Assembly (NCBI GenBank): GCA_030247855.1
Contig: JAPDRN010000095.1
Location: 1 to 64,000 of the forward strand
Reading direction: 5' to 3'
Length of the DNA stretch: 64,000 nucleotides
Source of the DNA: Knufia peltigerae
Lineage: Eukaryota; Ascomycota; Eurotiomycetes; Chaetothyriales; Trichomeriaceae
In this document: positions 11,109-22,030 of the stretch, piece by piece
Layout of the letters: every line of letters starts with the position of its first letter
How positions within the stretch are numbered: the stretch's first letter is position 1
Program-made: the position numbers and the translations under genes
The notes under the pieces: generated by a model
Seen by the model: the letters and a program-made list of their open reading frames with translations, nothing else
The model's database searches: none
Told to the model about the DNA's origin: nothing

Positions 11109-12170
11109 TCAGCGTCCCTTGAAGACGGGCTTCCTCTTCTCCCCAAAGGCCTTGAGGGCCTCGAGTCGATCCTCGGTGGCCAGGACGACCTCGTAGGCCT
11201 CGTTTTCCGACGCCTCCCCCCGCGTCCAACCGTCGATGGCCCGCATGGCCTGGGTGACCGCGATCGGGCCACCTTCGCAGATCTGGCGGGCCAGGTCGAG
11301 ACTGGCGTCGAGGACCATTTTGCGAGCCAGACCTGATTCTCCTTCTTGGGTGGTGGTGGTGGTGGTGGCGGTGCTACTGCTCGTTGTCGCGTCCTCTCGG
11401 GGCTCGACCTGGACGAGTCGATTGCAGAGACCGAGAAAGTAAGCTTCCTCCCCGCTCACCCTCCTGCCCGTCAGGATGAGGTCCCGGGCCCGGTTGGGCC
11501 CGACGAGGGCGGGGAGGCGGTAGGTGCCTCCGGCGCCCGGGATGATGCCCAGTTTCGTCTCGGGCTGGCCGACCACGGCGGTGGTGGCGAAGACCCGGAA
11601 GGTGGTGCACAGGGCGATCTCGAGCCCCCCGCCGAGGGCGACCGAGGAGACGGCGCTGACGGTCGGGATGGGAAGAGAAGAGAGAGCCGCAAAGGTCGAC
11701 CGCATGTCGGACAGAAAGGTGCGCGTCTCCTCGGCCGTCATTCCTCTCCGCTCGACGAGGTCTGCCCCGGCGCAAAACGCCTTGTCGTTGGAAGAGGCGA
11801 GGATCAGGGCTCGCGTCGGGTCGGCGGCGGCGGTGCTGGACCGTGAGGCTGATTGTCTCGAGGCGGCGGCTTCATGCTCGGATTGGATTCGGGAGATTTG
11901 GGAACGGAGATCGGTGATGAGTCGTCGAGAGAGGGCGTTGCGTGACGCCGGTCGGTCGAGAAGAAGAATCTTGATGTGTCCGTTGTGAGGGGCCGGGTGG
12001 GTGAGGACTTTGATGGGGGAGTCCGAGCCGCTCGAACTCGTACTTGAACTCGAGGCCGCGTAGTATCGGACGGACGGTGTGTTGATTTTTGATGTCGACG
12101 TCGGTGCAAGTGGGCGTAGAATGAATCTTGCTCCCATTCGTGAGAGTGAAAAGGTCGTGGTCGAAACCAT
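11109..12170 (-). CDS. Mitochondrial enoyl-CoA hydratase (AUH-like)
   Basis: Intronless, 353 aa from the ATG at 12170; an ATG further upstream would add 27 residues of no evident value. The first 50 residues are basic and Ser/Thr-rich with RYYAASSSS, a plausible mitochondrial presequence. Crotonase signatures are complete: LDRPASRNALS, NDKAFCAGADL for the oxyanion hole, LGGGLEIAL with one catalytic Glu, and GQPETKLGIIPGAGGTYRLP with the second. This last form is typical of AUH-type methylglutaconyl-CoA hydratases of leucine breakdown. A Ser/Thr run lies near the C terminus, from a GGT/GTG tract in the DNA. The exact acyl substrate is an inference. Confidence 0.9.
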   Translation of the reverse strand: MVSTTTFSLSRMGARFILRPLAPTSTSKINTPSVRYYAASSSSTSSSGSDSPIKVLTHPAPHNGHIKILLLDRPASRNALSRRLITDLRSQISRIQSEHEAAASRQSASRSSTAAADPTRALILASSNDKAFCAGADLVERRGMTAEETRTFLSDMRSTFAALSSLPIPTVSAVSSVALGGGLEIALCTTFRVFATTAVVGQPETKLGIIPGAGGTYRLPALVGPNRARDLILTGRRVSGEEAYFLGLCNRLVQVEPREDATTSSSTATTTTTTQEGESGLARKMVLDASLDLARQICEGGPIAVTQAMRAIDGWTRGEASENEAYEVVLATEDRLEALKAFGEKRKPVFKGR

Positions 12171-13220
12171 GGTTGGAAAGTGATTTGATGTGGTGTTCCG
12201 GGTTGTTTGGGTAGCAAACGTGTCCAGACAGCACAGAGTCTGGGTAATCAATGAATGGCAGACTGGGTGGGTGTCTTGTCGTCGGCTGAAAGAAATACCA
12301 AGTAGGGATTGTTCAGTCGTAGAATGTTGTCGTACTTCTTTTTTTCTAATGAACGTAGACCAGGTAATCTTGTATGGAGAGATTGATATAGGCAGGACTC
12401 AAATGTTGGTGCCAACCTCCCACGAGCAATTCCGCGTCTGTATCCTGCTTCGTCCCAAGATCCTTTGGTGGTATAGAAAATCTATAGATTTCACCCGGTG
12501 AAGGACAGCAAAAGTTGATGTTTACAACAACGTAGCACCTTGTAAAGAAAATCAAAGAGTTAAACCGAGGTTATACTGTACATATGGTGGTGACTTTCTA
12601 CAGTATAATTACGACCGATAATTGCCGGGAATATGCGAGATGGATGCATGGAAAGGACGCTTGGCAGCTCATGCAATGGTCGAACTGCTCCGAGCTTGCG
12701 GCACGCTCACGCAGACGATGCCGCTTTTATGACCAGATGGTCGCGACTCACCCTCTACTCACCCTCTACTCACCCTCCTGCTCACGCTCTCACGCACCGT
12801 CGCAACGATGGACTAGGGTCCTAGAACCGGAGAGGTCCTGAACCTCATGGGCGCTAGGTACGCTGTTCTAGGCTTGGCTTTGTCCGGGGCTCCTTGTCCT
12901 GGGACATTGGAAACTCTAGGACACATCGCCCGGGCTTCGGAAACGCCTAGAACATACACGGCGACAGAATCCCTATCCCATCTATCTTCATCGGCTACAA
13001 CCTTGTCTCTTAGCTAGATATCTATTTTAGATAAACCTCAAGTGAACCTGCCAAATCACTGCCTCTACTGCTCCTAAAATTCCCTGTGTATTGTGAAGCC
13101 AAAGTTTGTGAAGGAAAATTGTGGCCGAGGCGCCCAAAAGAATCGTCCCTCGTGGCCGCTACATAACCCCAAAGAGCTGCTGGTAGCTTTCGTGCATACT
13201 TTGCATTCTGTCGAAAATAA
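12171..13220. other. Gene-poor interval with small repeats
   Basis: 1.05 kb without a credible gene. Two repeat types are visible: CACCCTCTACT units in tandem near 12750-12780, and the 8-mer CCTAGAAC or its reverse complement at 12820, 12865 and 12946. It lies between the hydratase promoter and the 3' end of the nuclease-like gene. Confidence 0.5.
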
Positions 13221-16200
13221 CTAATCTCCTCTGAGATAGCCGGCTCTTAGCAAAGCCTCGAGTTCCTCATCGGTGACGTAGTAACCCATGGGTTTGCTGA
13301 CATCTTCCTCCTGAGAAAATGGCTCCAGCGTCGCTCGTGTTTCGGCTGCTGTATCGGTCACATTGGAGGGCTCTTCTAGCCTATCCGTCCGTGGGCATCT
13401 GCGCACGCTTTCTGTTCTTCTGTACCTTGGGAGCATGCTGCCGTCGAAAGTTCCCGCATCGATATTAAGGGCCAACTCTTCGTCAGTGAGCCAGTCACCA
13501 GCAGCGACCACCTCCTCTAGGTCTTCTTCCTCAGTCTCTGCGCCTCTCTTGCGCTTCAAATTTTTGTCTGGCATGCGGAAGGTATCGCCTCTGTGTATCA
13601 ACATTGATTTTTTGGTGTTCGCAGCAGTGGGCCTCCAACCCTGCCGCCGTGCTTCGATGAGCTTAGCCATCATTTCTCCTGGTGACAGAGTCATATCTTG
13701 CTGTTGCTCGCACCTCAATCCAGCTCGTCCAGGAACCTTAGGTTGGGCGAAGAGACATGTGATAAGCTTTGCATTATGTTTCCTCGCAACAATATGGTCC
13801 GTCATTTGTCGTAGACCCTCGTAAGTGTTTGAAGGATCTACATTGGCTATCCAATGACCTAGCGGGGTTTTCAGGGTGCTTCGCATGTGGGGAGGTAGTT
13901 CTCTTGTTGCGTGATAAGTTGAGTGATGTGCGTCTTCGGTGTTGGTGTCGGGCATCTGCTGGTGTTTCTGGAGAATCACAAGGTCTCGAAACTGCGTCTG
14001 GAGCTGTTGAGATATAGCCGAAAGCGACGGAATCGGATCTGCAACAAAATCAACGTTCCACTCAATTTGGGAGCCAGAAAGGCCTTTCCGTTGACTGGTT
14101 TGTACCTTGAAGTACGAGTCCAACAACTTTAAGTCTAGTGGGAACGCTTGTGGGGCCGGGACATCGTCTATCACATAGACGCAAAGGTTCGTATCCACGT
14201 TGTTGGCCACTTTGTCTGGGCCTAGAAGAACACATAAGGCTCCTTCATGGATGGGGAGGTCATCCACCTCCCAAACGGAGGGCATATCTTGACTGCTCCA
14301 CGGTGCGCCATCATACGTGCCCGACATTCTCAAGAATGACTCTTCGGGCTCCCTCATACCCTTCTTGCAATGACTGTAAACCGCAGCAACAAGCTGTCGT
14401 GTCTTCGATTTCTGATCAGGCAGCATTGTCACATCCAGGCGAAATCGCACTCCGCTATCAAAAGGCTCCGCTGCAACAAGGAAGAAACTATCCGGGAAAT
14501 CACGCTCGCGAGCAAGTCGACTAGACAAACAACGTCGCCTCATCGCGGCATGAAGTCTGGACCTAGCAGAGCTGTGCCGAAAATGTCGGAAGTACCCAAG
14601 TAAATGTTCTTGCTGAACCTGTGGTAGTTCCGAGGGGTACACATGGATTGGGTGCTGTAAATCGACATATTCTTTTAGATCATTAAGAGCATTTTCGGCA
14701 ATAGCGATATATGTCAATTCGGTAACTTGCTCCCAATCCGATAGGAAGTATGCCGCGACAGTGAAGACTGCGCAAAAGCTTTGTGGTGCCCCATAGAGGT
14801 CAGGATCCTCTCGGTGAGTGCCTGTCCACATAAACTCAAGCGCTTCAAGAGCATCTGGAGTAACTTTCCAAGCTTCTCGAAAAAGTCTCAAAAGATCCCG
14901 TGCGTATTTTTTTGACACTGTCTCAGTGGGAAAAGATCGTAATAGTGTCTTTAAAGTCTCTGTTGTAATGTAAAGCGCCGAAACACGAGCATGGGCCCAG
15001 CGCAGACTGCGAAAAACGCAATGCTCCGAGTCGAGCCATCGGTACATCGCAGATCTTTGCGGGTAGAGATTTTCGGAATCTGATCGGTTTTCCATTAGAC
15101 GCTGCTCCGAGTTTGCTTCGAGAAAGCGTTGCATTGGACCTCCTAGAGAGGGAATCTCGCTATCACCTGCAATACTTCCTGAGTTTTGTTTTGTAAGTAT
15201 TCGAAGCTCGTTTAAGACAGCTTCACGCTGAAAGTCTCGAGCCCAGTCAAAGATATAGTCCATAATTAGTAAGAGCTGGAGCGCAGCGTCTTTCGCACGT
15301 ATGCCACCGCCCCATAAGTGATAGACATGCTAGAAAAACGTCAGTTCCGTACCTGGAAGAATTTCATTAGGTATTTCTCACATAATGGGCGATCTTGTCT
15401 TGCATTCCCACATAGGCTGCTGCCACCCGCCAATCATCTCCGCGATTAGAGAGAAACCAGACTAGTGGTCCTGATTGCCATTGACTTTCTTCACCGTTTA
15501 GTGATTGTAATTCGAGTTGTATGTCCAGTAGCTTTTTAATCGCAAATGCGGTCTGGATCTCGATGTCGTCAAAAGAGTCTCCAGTCTCACTCTTTGCTTC
15601 AAGAACAAAGAAAGGAAAGAGAACTTCTTCTCTCATCTCATTAAATGGGCTGCATTCTACAACATCTCGTAATTCCTGGCCCTCAAACGGGGGGTGTGAA
15701 AGCTCTGTGTCAAGGAAGCGACTAAATCGGCTAGTCTTACGGAAGCCATATACTCGATCAGGCTTCATCCCTCTCGAGCATATTTCGGAGATCGGATGGT
15801 CTTTCGAGTACTTGACAGGCTCATCTGCCCTGTGGTGAAATATTCGACATAGTCCAGGGTCATCTCTGATACATAAACTTAGCCGGACGCTGGATTTGTC
15901 AAAGGTCTCGGTTCTGCCTACAGGTCAAGACATCTTTGCATCTCGCTGCAGGAACAAGGTCTTCGACTTGCCTGCCTATCTTTGAGATTGAGTTTATCCC
16001 CAAATTTGTCCGATGGATTCGACGAGACTTCGACCTCTGATCGCCATAATTTAGACGAGCACCGTTTGCTGTATTGTTACTGTTAGAGCAAGAAGAAATT
16101 GTTGAAAGGATGATGACCGTACCATGTAACTTCTGTGCTAAACCGAGCAAGAATTTCAGCTTCGAGTTCCAGTCTCCAGCCCATTTCATTTTGTCGAGCA

Positions 16201-16445
16201 CGGCGGCAATCCTCGGCAAGGCAAACAAGACGCGCAACTTTTTGCTTGATCTTTGCTCGCCATGGCTTCTGATGAGCCTCGTAAGTAAAGCTGTGGACAT
16301 ATTCGTCGAATTTGTAGCTGCTGATTTCACGAATAGCACTGAAGACTTGTGCATGATTCCCAGGGCGGCGTTCGTTAGGACCATGGAAGTGAATCCTTTC
16401 CTTTTCAATCAGACGAATGAGCTTGGCCTTTTGTTCCGGTTTCAT
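13221..16445 (-). CDS. PD-(D/E)XK nuclease-like protein, possibly frameshifted
   Basis: The region from about 15960 down to 13221 encodes a fungal PD-(D/E)XK nuclease-like protein. MKPDRVYGF supplies the PD part and FPFFVLEAKSE the E-x-K part, followed by DIEIQTAFAIKKLLDIQLEL. A clear intron at 15330-15381 (CTGAC branch) joins DKIAHY to HVYHLWGGG; the last exon then adds about 700 residues of unknown fold ending in YVTDEELEALLRAGYL. Upstream, ATG 16445 opens a helical N-terminal exon to about 16119. The following stretch reads well in one frame (IGRQVEDLVPAARCKDVLT) and then continues in another frame (ETFDKSSVRLSLCIRDDPGL) near 15915-15925, where I find no intron that would link them. So the gene is either degraded, mis-sequenced or spliced in a way I cannot see. 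Such genes are accessory and patchy in fungi. Confidence 0.6.
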
Positions 16446-17097
16446 ACTGCCGCCAGAACTGTCGAAGATAGATCAAGTCGAGATTTAGTTTGGAGCACAA
16501 GTGATGTGATTTAATATGACGAACAAAATTGGCCTACCTCGCTGCAGGCAGCAGCGCAGGCAGCCAACCTGTGAAAGTTACAAAAGTACAGACGCGTAAG
16601 CCTCTACACAAATCGCGTTTCTTATCTTTTCGCGTTCTACGCGACTTCAACCCTCCAGCTCTTGGCCGAAGAGGCGATCCAAGTCGTAGCGACCAGGACT
16701 TATTTTTTTCTAGAACTTCATGTGAAGCTTAGAATATCTAGTCTACTAAAATATTAACTCTCAGCGATTATGTCACGATCGATGAGTCAAGGGTGTTCCC
16801 TCACCCCTGGTCGCGCAAGTCGGGGGTGAGCAAGGGCGGCATCATCCAGTTTCCTAATCAGGGGTGAGCCGCGAGCAGTTCGACCAAACCTTGGCTTGTC
16901 ATACAGAGATCAGGCCATGGGGGTTTTTTTGGTTGCAAGATTTCGATTTCCAGTGTCCAGGCATCACGTATAATCAAAGACTCTTCAGAGATTTCAATAT
17001 CGTTCAAAACATAAAACCCCTCGACCTGATATCAATTCGAGCATACAATATCAAAAGATACAAGCAAAGCCAAAAACAAACACACCAAAAAAGCAAA
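16446..17097. other. Intergenic region with GGGGTGAG hairpin
   Basis: 650 bases between divergent genes. CTCACCCC at 16800-16807 pairs with GGGGTGAG at 16823-16830, and GGGGTGAG recurs at 16861-16868. The region presumably holds both promoters. Confidence 0.5.
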
Positions 17098-17517
17098 ATG
17101 GACCCGTCAATGTTGACCGAGATGATTCTCGACCTGGAAGACAAGACGTGGGGGGCGCTGATGCACACGGGCGCCGACCTCCTCCCGTTCCTCAGCGCCG
17201 ACTGTGTCATGCTGTTCCCCATGGGCCTGAAGGTTTCGTCGAGCAGCGAGCCGAGTCTGGAAGACGTGTTGAAATCGGAGGCTTTCGTGCCGTGGAGGAG
17301 GTACCGACTGAGCGAGGTGGAAGTCAGACCGTTGGGCACCGAGGCGGCCATCATCACGTACCGGGTGAAGGCGACGAGGCAGCACATCACGCACGACGAC
17401 GACGAGAGGCAGGATGAATTCCGGGCGTTGATCTCGAGTACGTGGCAAAAGGACCCGGAGGCGGGAAAGTGGGTGATGTGTGTCCATCAACAAACTCCTT
17501 ATGAGCACGAGGTTTAG
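17098..17517 (+). CDS. NTF2-like (SnoaL/DUF4440-type) small protein
   Basis: 139 aa from the ATG at 17098, which follows a purine-rich leader; the same frame is open upstream, but that sequence looks like untranslated leader. The pattern of an N-terminal helix (LTEMILDLEDKTWGALMHTG), a short DLLPFLSADCVMLFPMG strand pair, and C-terminal strands (AAIITYRVKATRQ, FRALISSTWQKD, KWVMCVHQQTP) is the cone-shaped NTF2-like fold of SnoaL/DUF4440 proteins. Members are small-molecule binding proteins or cyclases and isomerases, and no substrate can be read from sequence. No signal peptide, so probably cytosolic. Confidence 0.7.
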   Translation: MDPSMLTEMILDLEDKTWGALMHTGADLLPFLSADCVMLFPMGLKVSSSSEPSLEDVLKSEAFVPWRRYRLSEVEVRPLGTEAAIITYRVKATRQHITHDDDERQDEFRALISSTWQKDPEAGKWVMCVHQQTPYEHEV

Positions 17518-18295
17518 AGATGGGGGGGTTTCATGGTTTTTTTTACAGGTCTACCACCTGAGGTAAGGAGTACCTTGGGTGATGATATATGTTTGCAGGG
17601 TCTGTGGACATTTATTTGTGCTTGTGAGTTGTACTTGAAACTGGAGAATTCAAGTACCTTAGTTGAGGATTGAAATTAGCGATATTTTTACTCCATAGCA
17701 ATTGGCACTGTGGAATGATGAAAATGATGATTGCCTTACGATATAATGGGTAACGAGAATAAAGTACATGTATCTAGTGTACTGGCGATGATCAGCATGT
17801 GAGACCAATTTCGTAGGTGGTCTCATACTCGTATAACCAGAGTCTTCATGGGTATACTCGCACCTCGGGTGCACCTTGGGTGCACCTTGGGTACACCTTG
17901 GGTACTTCTTCTACTCGCACCCAAGTAAAAGTGATAAAATGCACAGTGACATCAGGCTTGTAATACTTGTTGTACCCCGGAAATCAGGGCCGTAAGTGGC
18001 GTTGGGTGTGGGGTTTTGTCGCTGCTTGTGATGCTGTAGCGACAGAAACACAATGCATCGATCGCAGGTTGCAATAGTGACGTCGGCCAGCAAGTTCAAG
18101 GAGGAGAAACTCCCAGTTAAAAAGGGTCCTGAATGTTGTCACTCACAATCATTTCCCATTCATTGACCATTTATTCCCTCATACAAAATCCTCATACCTT
18201 CAAAACACTTCATCCTGACAACCTAGAACACTACTTTCGAACCACACTCTACACACAGTCACTCTCACACTGAAACAAATTGTCTCAACCTCAAA
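17518..18295. other. Intergenic region, promoter of LEA-like gene
   Basis: 778 bases with no gene seen. It holds a tandem repeat (separate entry), and from about 18140 a pyrimidine-rich, CAC-rich leader that looks like the 5' UTR of the next gene. Confidence 0.5.
17860..17906. repeat. Tandem repeat, about 11 bases, four units
   Basis: Four imperfect units of ACCTTGGGTGC/ACCTTGGGTAC run head to tail in non-coding sequence. Confidence 0.8.
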
Positions 18296-18715
18296 ATGTC
18301 TTTCCTCTACACAGCAACACCCGCCCTCCGCACCTCTGTCCGACGTTCGGTCCTCACTCAGTCACCTCGTCTCTTTTCCACGACCTTGAGCCAACAAAAG
18401 GGTCCCGTCGATGCCGCCAAAGATGGTCTGAAGACGGTCGACCGAGCTGTATCTGACGCCGCTGTTGCCGGCATCGACAAAGGAAGTATGTCTACCCTCT
18501 CCCTGTCTCTGTTCTCCCTTGTGACAACCCTGTGACTGACCAACCCTTCTTAACCAGTCGAACTCAAGGACAAAGCAGCATCAGCCGCCGGCGTCGAAAG
18601 TGGCAAGGCCAAGGGCAAGGCCTCCGAAGTGGCAGGTGAAGCCAAAGGAAAGGCCCACGAACTCTCCGGACAGGCCAAGGGCAAGGCAGAAGAAATCAAG
18701 GGAAAGATGTCGTGA
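18296..18715 (+). CDS. LEA-like small mitochondrial protein
   Basis: Two exons, 18296-18485 and 18558-18715, give 115 aa; the splice rebuilds AGIDKGIELKDKA. The first 30 residues are basic and hydroxylated (TSVRRSVLTQSPRLFSTTLS), typical of a mitochondrial presequence. The rest is an amphipathic 11-residue repeat of the form A-K-G-K-A-x-E-x-x-G, as in late-embryogenesis-abundant and CsbD-like proteins that protect membranes and proteins in dehydration or heat. A single intron of 72 bases has a normal GTATGT donor and TAACCAG end. The gene has a long pyrimidine-rich leader, often seen in highly expressed fungal genes. Function is inferred from the repeat only. Confidence 0.8.
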
Positions 18716-18957
18716 TCACATTGGTGTCTGTTGAGTTTTCAGTCAGAAAGAAAAATGCAATCGCTCAAGAATGGGGTGTCAAAAAAAAGGCTGGCGTTCT
18801 TGTACAATAAATCATCATCGTCGTCAACATCATCATCATCATAATGATCGTCAAACCACCAAAAAGCATCGCCCGACTTTTTCTAAAGTCGAGCAAACAA
18901 TATGTACAGTAAAGAATAGCAATATGTGCTCCTATTCTGCACCACTCCAGAGTCTCC

Positions 18958-19917
18958 TTACCCAGCTTCTGGGTTCTTTAAACGAGGCTTCGGCTCCATG
19001 ATGCCTGAATTCGAAAAGTGATGCCGATATGTTTCCTCTTCTTCATCTTTCAACCCATACTTTGACGGATCTCTCTTTTCCAAAAAGTGTTTAATTCGCC
19101 CCTCGACGCCGAGTTGATGTTGTTGGTAGTGGTTCTCCCTGGCGTTCAAAAAGTTCCTCGTTTCCGCCGTCTGTTCTCGGACCTTTTCCTCCAGCTGTCC
19201 AGAGTACTGGCCTGCTCGAGTGGCTTGAAAGACTCCAGATATGACGGCGAAAAGGATGACAAAGGACGCAAAGGCATTCGGATGGACGAAGCTGCCGGAA
19301 TATTCCTGCTTGTGGGGGTTGTCGTGCCGTCGGTACCACCTCTCCCAGTCCTCCCAGGTTGCGTTCTGGAATATCGTCGAGTCGTCGTTGGGGCCGTAGC
19401 CGTACTTCTTGCCGTGGCCGTTGGAAAAGCCTCGAGAATGCCTGGTGGCGGTGCGACCACTTCCCCAGCCGACGCCCGCGGCGTCATAGGCTCGTCGTTT
19501 GTCCGGATCCGAAAGGATCTCATGAGCCTGCACCACGAGGCGGTATCGTTCCAGTCTTTCATGATGCGTGATTCCTTCAAAGGACATGTGACCGTGCCGG
19601 TCGGGGTGGTACATCTTCACCAGTTCGTAGAACTTGTGCTTGGTGTAGATCCCGTCCTTGGCCAGGTCAAAGATCTCATACGGTGAGGGTGTCCACGACG
19701 GTGAGCTCTTGACGTGTCGACATGGCCAATTCATGTTGTCGCGGAATTCATAGCCATGCTTCACGTCGGCATAGCATCTTCGTTGCGTGACCCGCGGAAC
19801 CGCGTCCGCGTCGGATTTGACTCGTTTGCGTGGCGACGGCGAAGGTCGAGTGCAGCAGCAGGGTAACGAGTGGTACAGAGTGGGGAAAGTCGTCTTCTTG
19901 AGCAGTGAGGAAGGCAT
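18958..19917 (-). CDS. J-domain (DnaJ) membrane protein
   Basis: Intronless, 319 aa. The N terminus is basic with CCCTRPSPSPRKRVKS and may be a mitochondrial signal. A J-domain spans about 80-146 with the catalytic HPD at 104-106 (KMYHPDRHGH) and ILSDPDKRRAYD at its end. One transmembrane helix lies near 213-231 (NAFASFVILFAVISGVF). A charged helical tail follows, partly coiled-coil (LEEKVREQTAETRNFLNARE). Fungal proteins of this layout are J-proteins of mitochondria or ER that stimulate an Hsp70 partner. The compartment is not certain. It is divergent from the FHA gene, with 233 bases between starts. Confidence 0.85.
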   Translation of the reverse strand: MPSSLLKKTTFPTLYHSLPCCCTRPSPSPRKRVKSDADAVPRVTQRRCYADVKHGYEFRDNMNWPCRHVKSSPSWTPSPYEIFDLAKDGIYTKHKFYELVKMYHPDRHGHMSFEGITHHERLERYRLVVQAHEILSDPDKRRAYDAAGVGWGSGRTATRHSRGFSNGHGKKYGYGPNDDSTIFQNATWEDWERWYRRHDNPHKQEYSGSFVHPNAFASFVILFAVISGVFQATRAGQYSGQLEEKVREQTAETRNFLNARENHYQQHQLGVEGRIKHFLEKRDPSKYGLKDEEEETYRHHFSNSGIMEPKPRLKNPEAG

Positions 19918-20150
19918 CTCGAGGTGCTAAAAGCATTGTTGATGGGAAGATAGAATAGGGGACGAGGTCATACGAGCATGAAGGTCTCGCAGCGGGGAGG
20001 GCGAAATCGAGCATGTCATTAATGCATTCATCGGCTTCTCTTCGGGCTTCAGGGTGGGAATCTTTTCGCCGATGGCAACTCGTGATTTTTTGAGCACGTT
20101 TGAGCATCTTTTCCTTCCCCGCCCTCCAATCCCTCGACCGAGTTGCACAA

Positions 20151-21020
20151 ATGGCTTCCTCGGACTCCCAGTCTCCTCCACGGCGTGAGAGAGATTCACG
20201 ATACGATTCTCGTCGGGACGACGTAAGAGACCGACCACGGAGGAGGTCGAGAAGCCGAGACAGGGACCGACGGAAAAGAGAAGAGAGTTCAGAGGGAAGA
20301 GGCCGAAGAGATCGAGACAGAGGAAGACCCAGGAGTCCTCACGACAGGCACAGGGTTCGTGAGGAACCAAGGTCTCGACAAGACAGACACAGGGCGGACC
20401 GCGACAGGAAACGATCCCGCTCACCGCGCAGACGGTCCCCCGAGACATCAGGCCCATTGCAGCGCAGAGGGCCTCTCCCATCACAGGCCGACGCGTTCAA
20501 AGGAGGGGACACGGGTTCGCCGTCGCCCGGCCCCGAGAAACAGAAACCCAATTTTCGTCCTTCCGGTCTACTCGCTGCGGCCTCCAATACCATCGCCACG
20601 TCCTCTGGGAATATTGTCCTCAAATACCACGAACCTGCCGAGGCGCGAAAGCCTCCGTCCTCGCAGCGTTGGAGACTGTACGTTTTCAAGGGAGAAGAGA
20701 TTCTAGACACACTCGATTTGTACACGCAGTCATGCTGGCTCTTTGGGAGAGAAGTTTCGGTGTGTGATTACGCGCTGGAACATCCGAGTTGCTCGAAGCA
20801 ACACGCTGTCATCCAGTTTCGACACATTGAGAAAAGAAATGAATTCGGTGACAAGATCGGCAAGGTCAGGCCATATATTATCGACCTTGAGAGTGGCAAT
20901 GGGACCACGCTGAACGAAGAACCGGTGCCTGAGGGAAGGTACATGGAGTTGAGGGATAAGGATGTGATCAAGTTTGGCCATTCTACGAGGGAGTACATGG
21001 TTCAGCTCCCGCCCGGATGA
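20151..21020 (+). CDS. FHA-domain splicing protein (SNIP1/Pml1-like)
   Basis: 289 aa from the ATG at 20151; an in-frame ATG at 20100 adds 17 weak residues. The first 110 residues are RS/RD/RE-rich, as in splicing-associated proteins. After a linker comes KPNFRPSGLLAAASN, a conserved segment before the FHA domain in this family, then the FHA domain itself (about 175-285): WLFGREVSVCDYALEHPSCSKQHAVIQF with the phosphothreonine-binding GR and SxxH, and ESGNGTTLN. This matches SNIP1 and yeast Pml1, a subunit of the pre-mRNA retention and splicing (RES) complex. Nuclear location is inferred. Confidence 0.9.
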   Translation: MASSDSQSPPRRERDSRYDSRRDDVRDRPRRRSRSRDRDRRKREESSEGRGRRDRDRGRPRSPHDRHRVREEPRSRQDRHRADRDRKRSRSPRRRSPETSGPLQRRGPLPSQADAFKGGDTGSPSPGPEKQKPNFRPSGLLAAASNTIATSSGNIVLKYHEPAEARKPPSSQRWRLYVFKGEEILDTLDLYTQSCWLFGREVSVCDYALEHPSCSKQHAVIQFRHIEKRNEFGDKIGKVRPYIIDLESGNGTTLNEEPVPEGRYMELRDKDVIKFGHSTREYMVQLPPG

Positions 21021-22030
21021 GTTTCGCCATACGTTCAGAAAGGGGAGACTATATCCAAAGTTTCGAGCACGAGATGCTGTCACACAAGAAGCATTGGCAG
21101 GGTTTCTGCTTCGAGGAGCTAAAGCCTGCATGGGGTTTACCGCACCATCTGTGAGAGTGCCTGTCACAAATATACAACGGGCACAAGCGAGTGTCAGATA
21201 CCGCATGTTGAGGGTATTACTACAAGCTGGCCGAAATCTCACTTGATGGCGCCTGCTCTACCCTCAAATCACGCTTTATCAGAAGTCGATAACAGCGCAG
21301 ACGCAATACAGAGGTTACCTCTGTCCTGAATCCGAGAGTGAGGTGAATAGATAGCAAGCGAAAAAGGTCATCAGGGAGCACTTGCGAAACATGTGGCAGG
21401 CGCGCCAGGCATGAGATTGACCTGCAGATACACACAGCCATGGAGAATCAGGAGGCCTCTTCGAGGATGCTGAGGCTGATGACATCAATGGGACAGGAAA
21501 AGGAAACAAATAGCATGTTCAAAAACGTAGATGGGTACTCCATCTTGATTTGAATGTCGTTATACCTTTGCGAAGTGCATAGGACGGCAAAGCCAGCTTT
21601 CCCGTAGAGTCGCGATGAGCATTCGATAGACACAGAAAGTGCGATCTGAGCGACTCTCGAACGAAGAGTTCAAGCACAGGTGCATGAGATGAAGCCTCTT
21701 CTTCAGTCACGGTCAGCGAGTGCCCCTTCGTGCCGTTATGGATCTTCAGCCTCGCCTATTTTTAGAGCCGGTGGGTTCAGAGTGATAAAGTCTAGCGGGC
21801 CTGAATCAGCATCAACAACATCTCACATTACTCCGTACATACATATATTCAGCTTCTCAATCTTTCTCGGTGGCTTCTCTCGCCGGTACATATTGCGGTA
21901 CGATTGGCATCATTGTTAATTAGATTCACTGACTCGCGCCAACGTTGAGAAGAAGAGCTTAGGAACTCAACGAGACATCACCGCGGCAATTTTCTTGCCC
22001 ATGTTCGTTTTTGGTTTTTGAGACACAACA
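21021..22030. other. Intergenic region
   Basis: About 1 kb with no credible gene. One copy of the dispersed 9-mer TACTCCGTA lies at 21829-21837. The right end is the promoter of the FSH hydrolase. Confidence 0.5.

Noticed and set aside
11346..11988. Plus-strand frames opposite the enoyl-CoA hydratase
   Set aside because: They are mirror frames of a GC-rich coding region; the minus-strand frame has all crotonase motifs.
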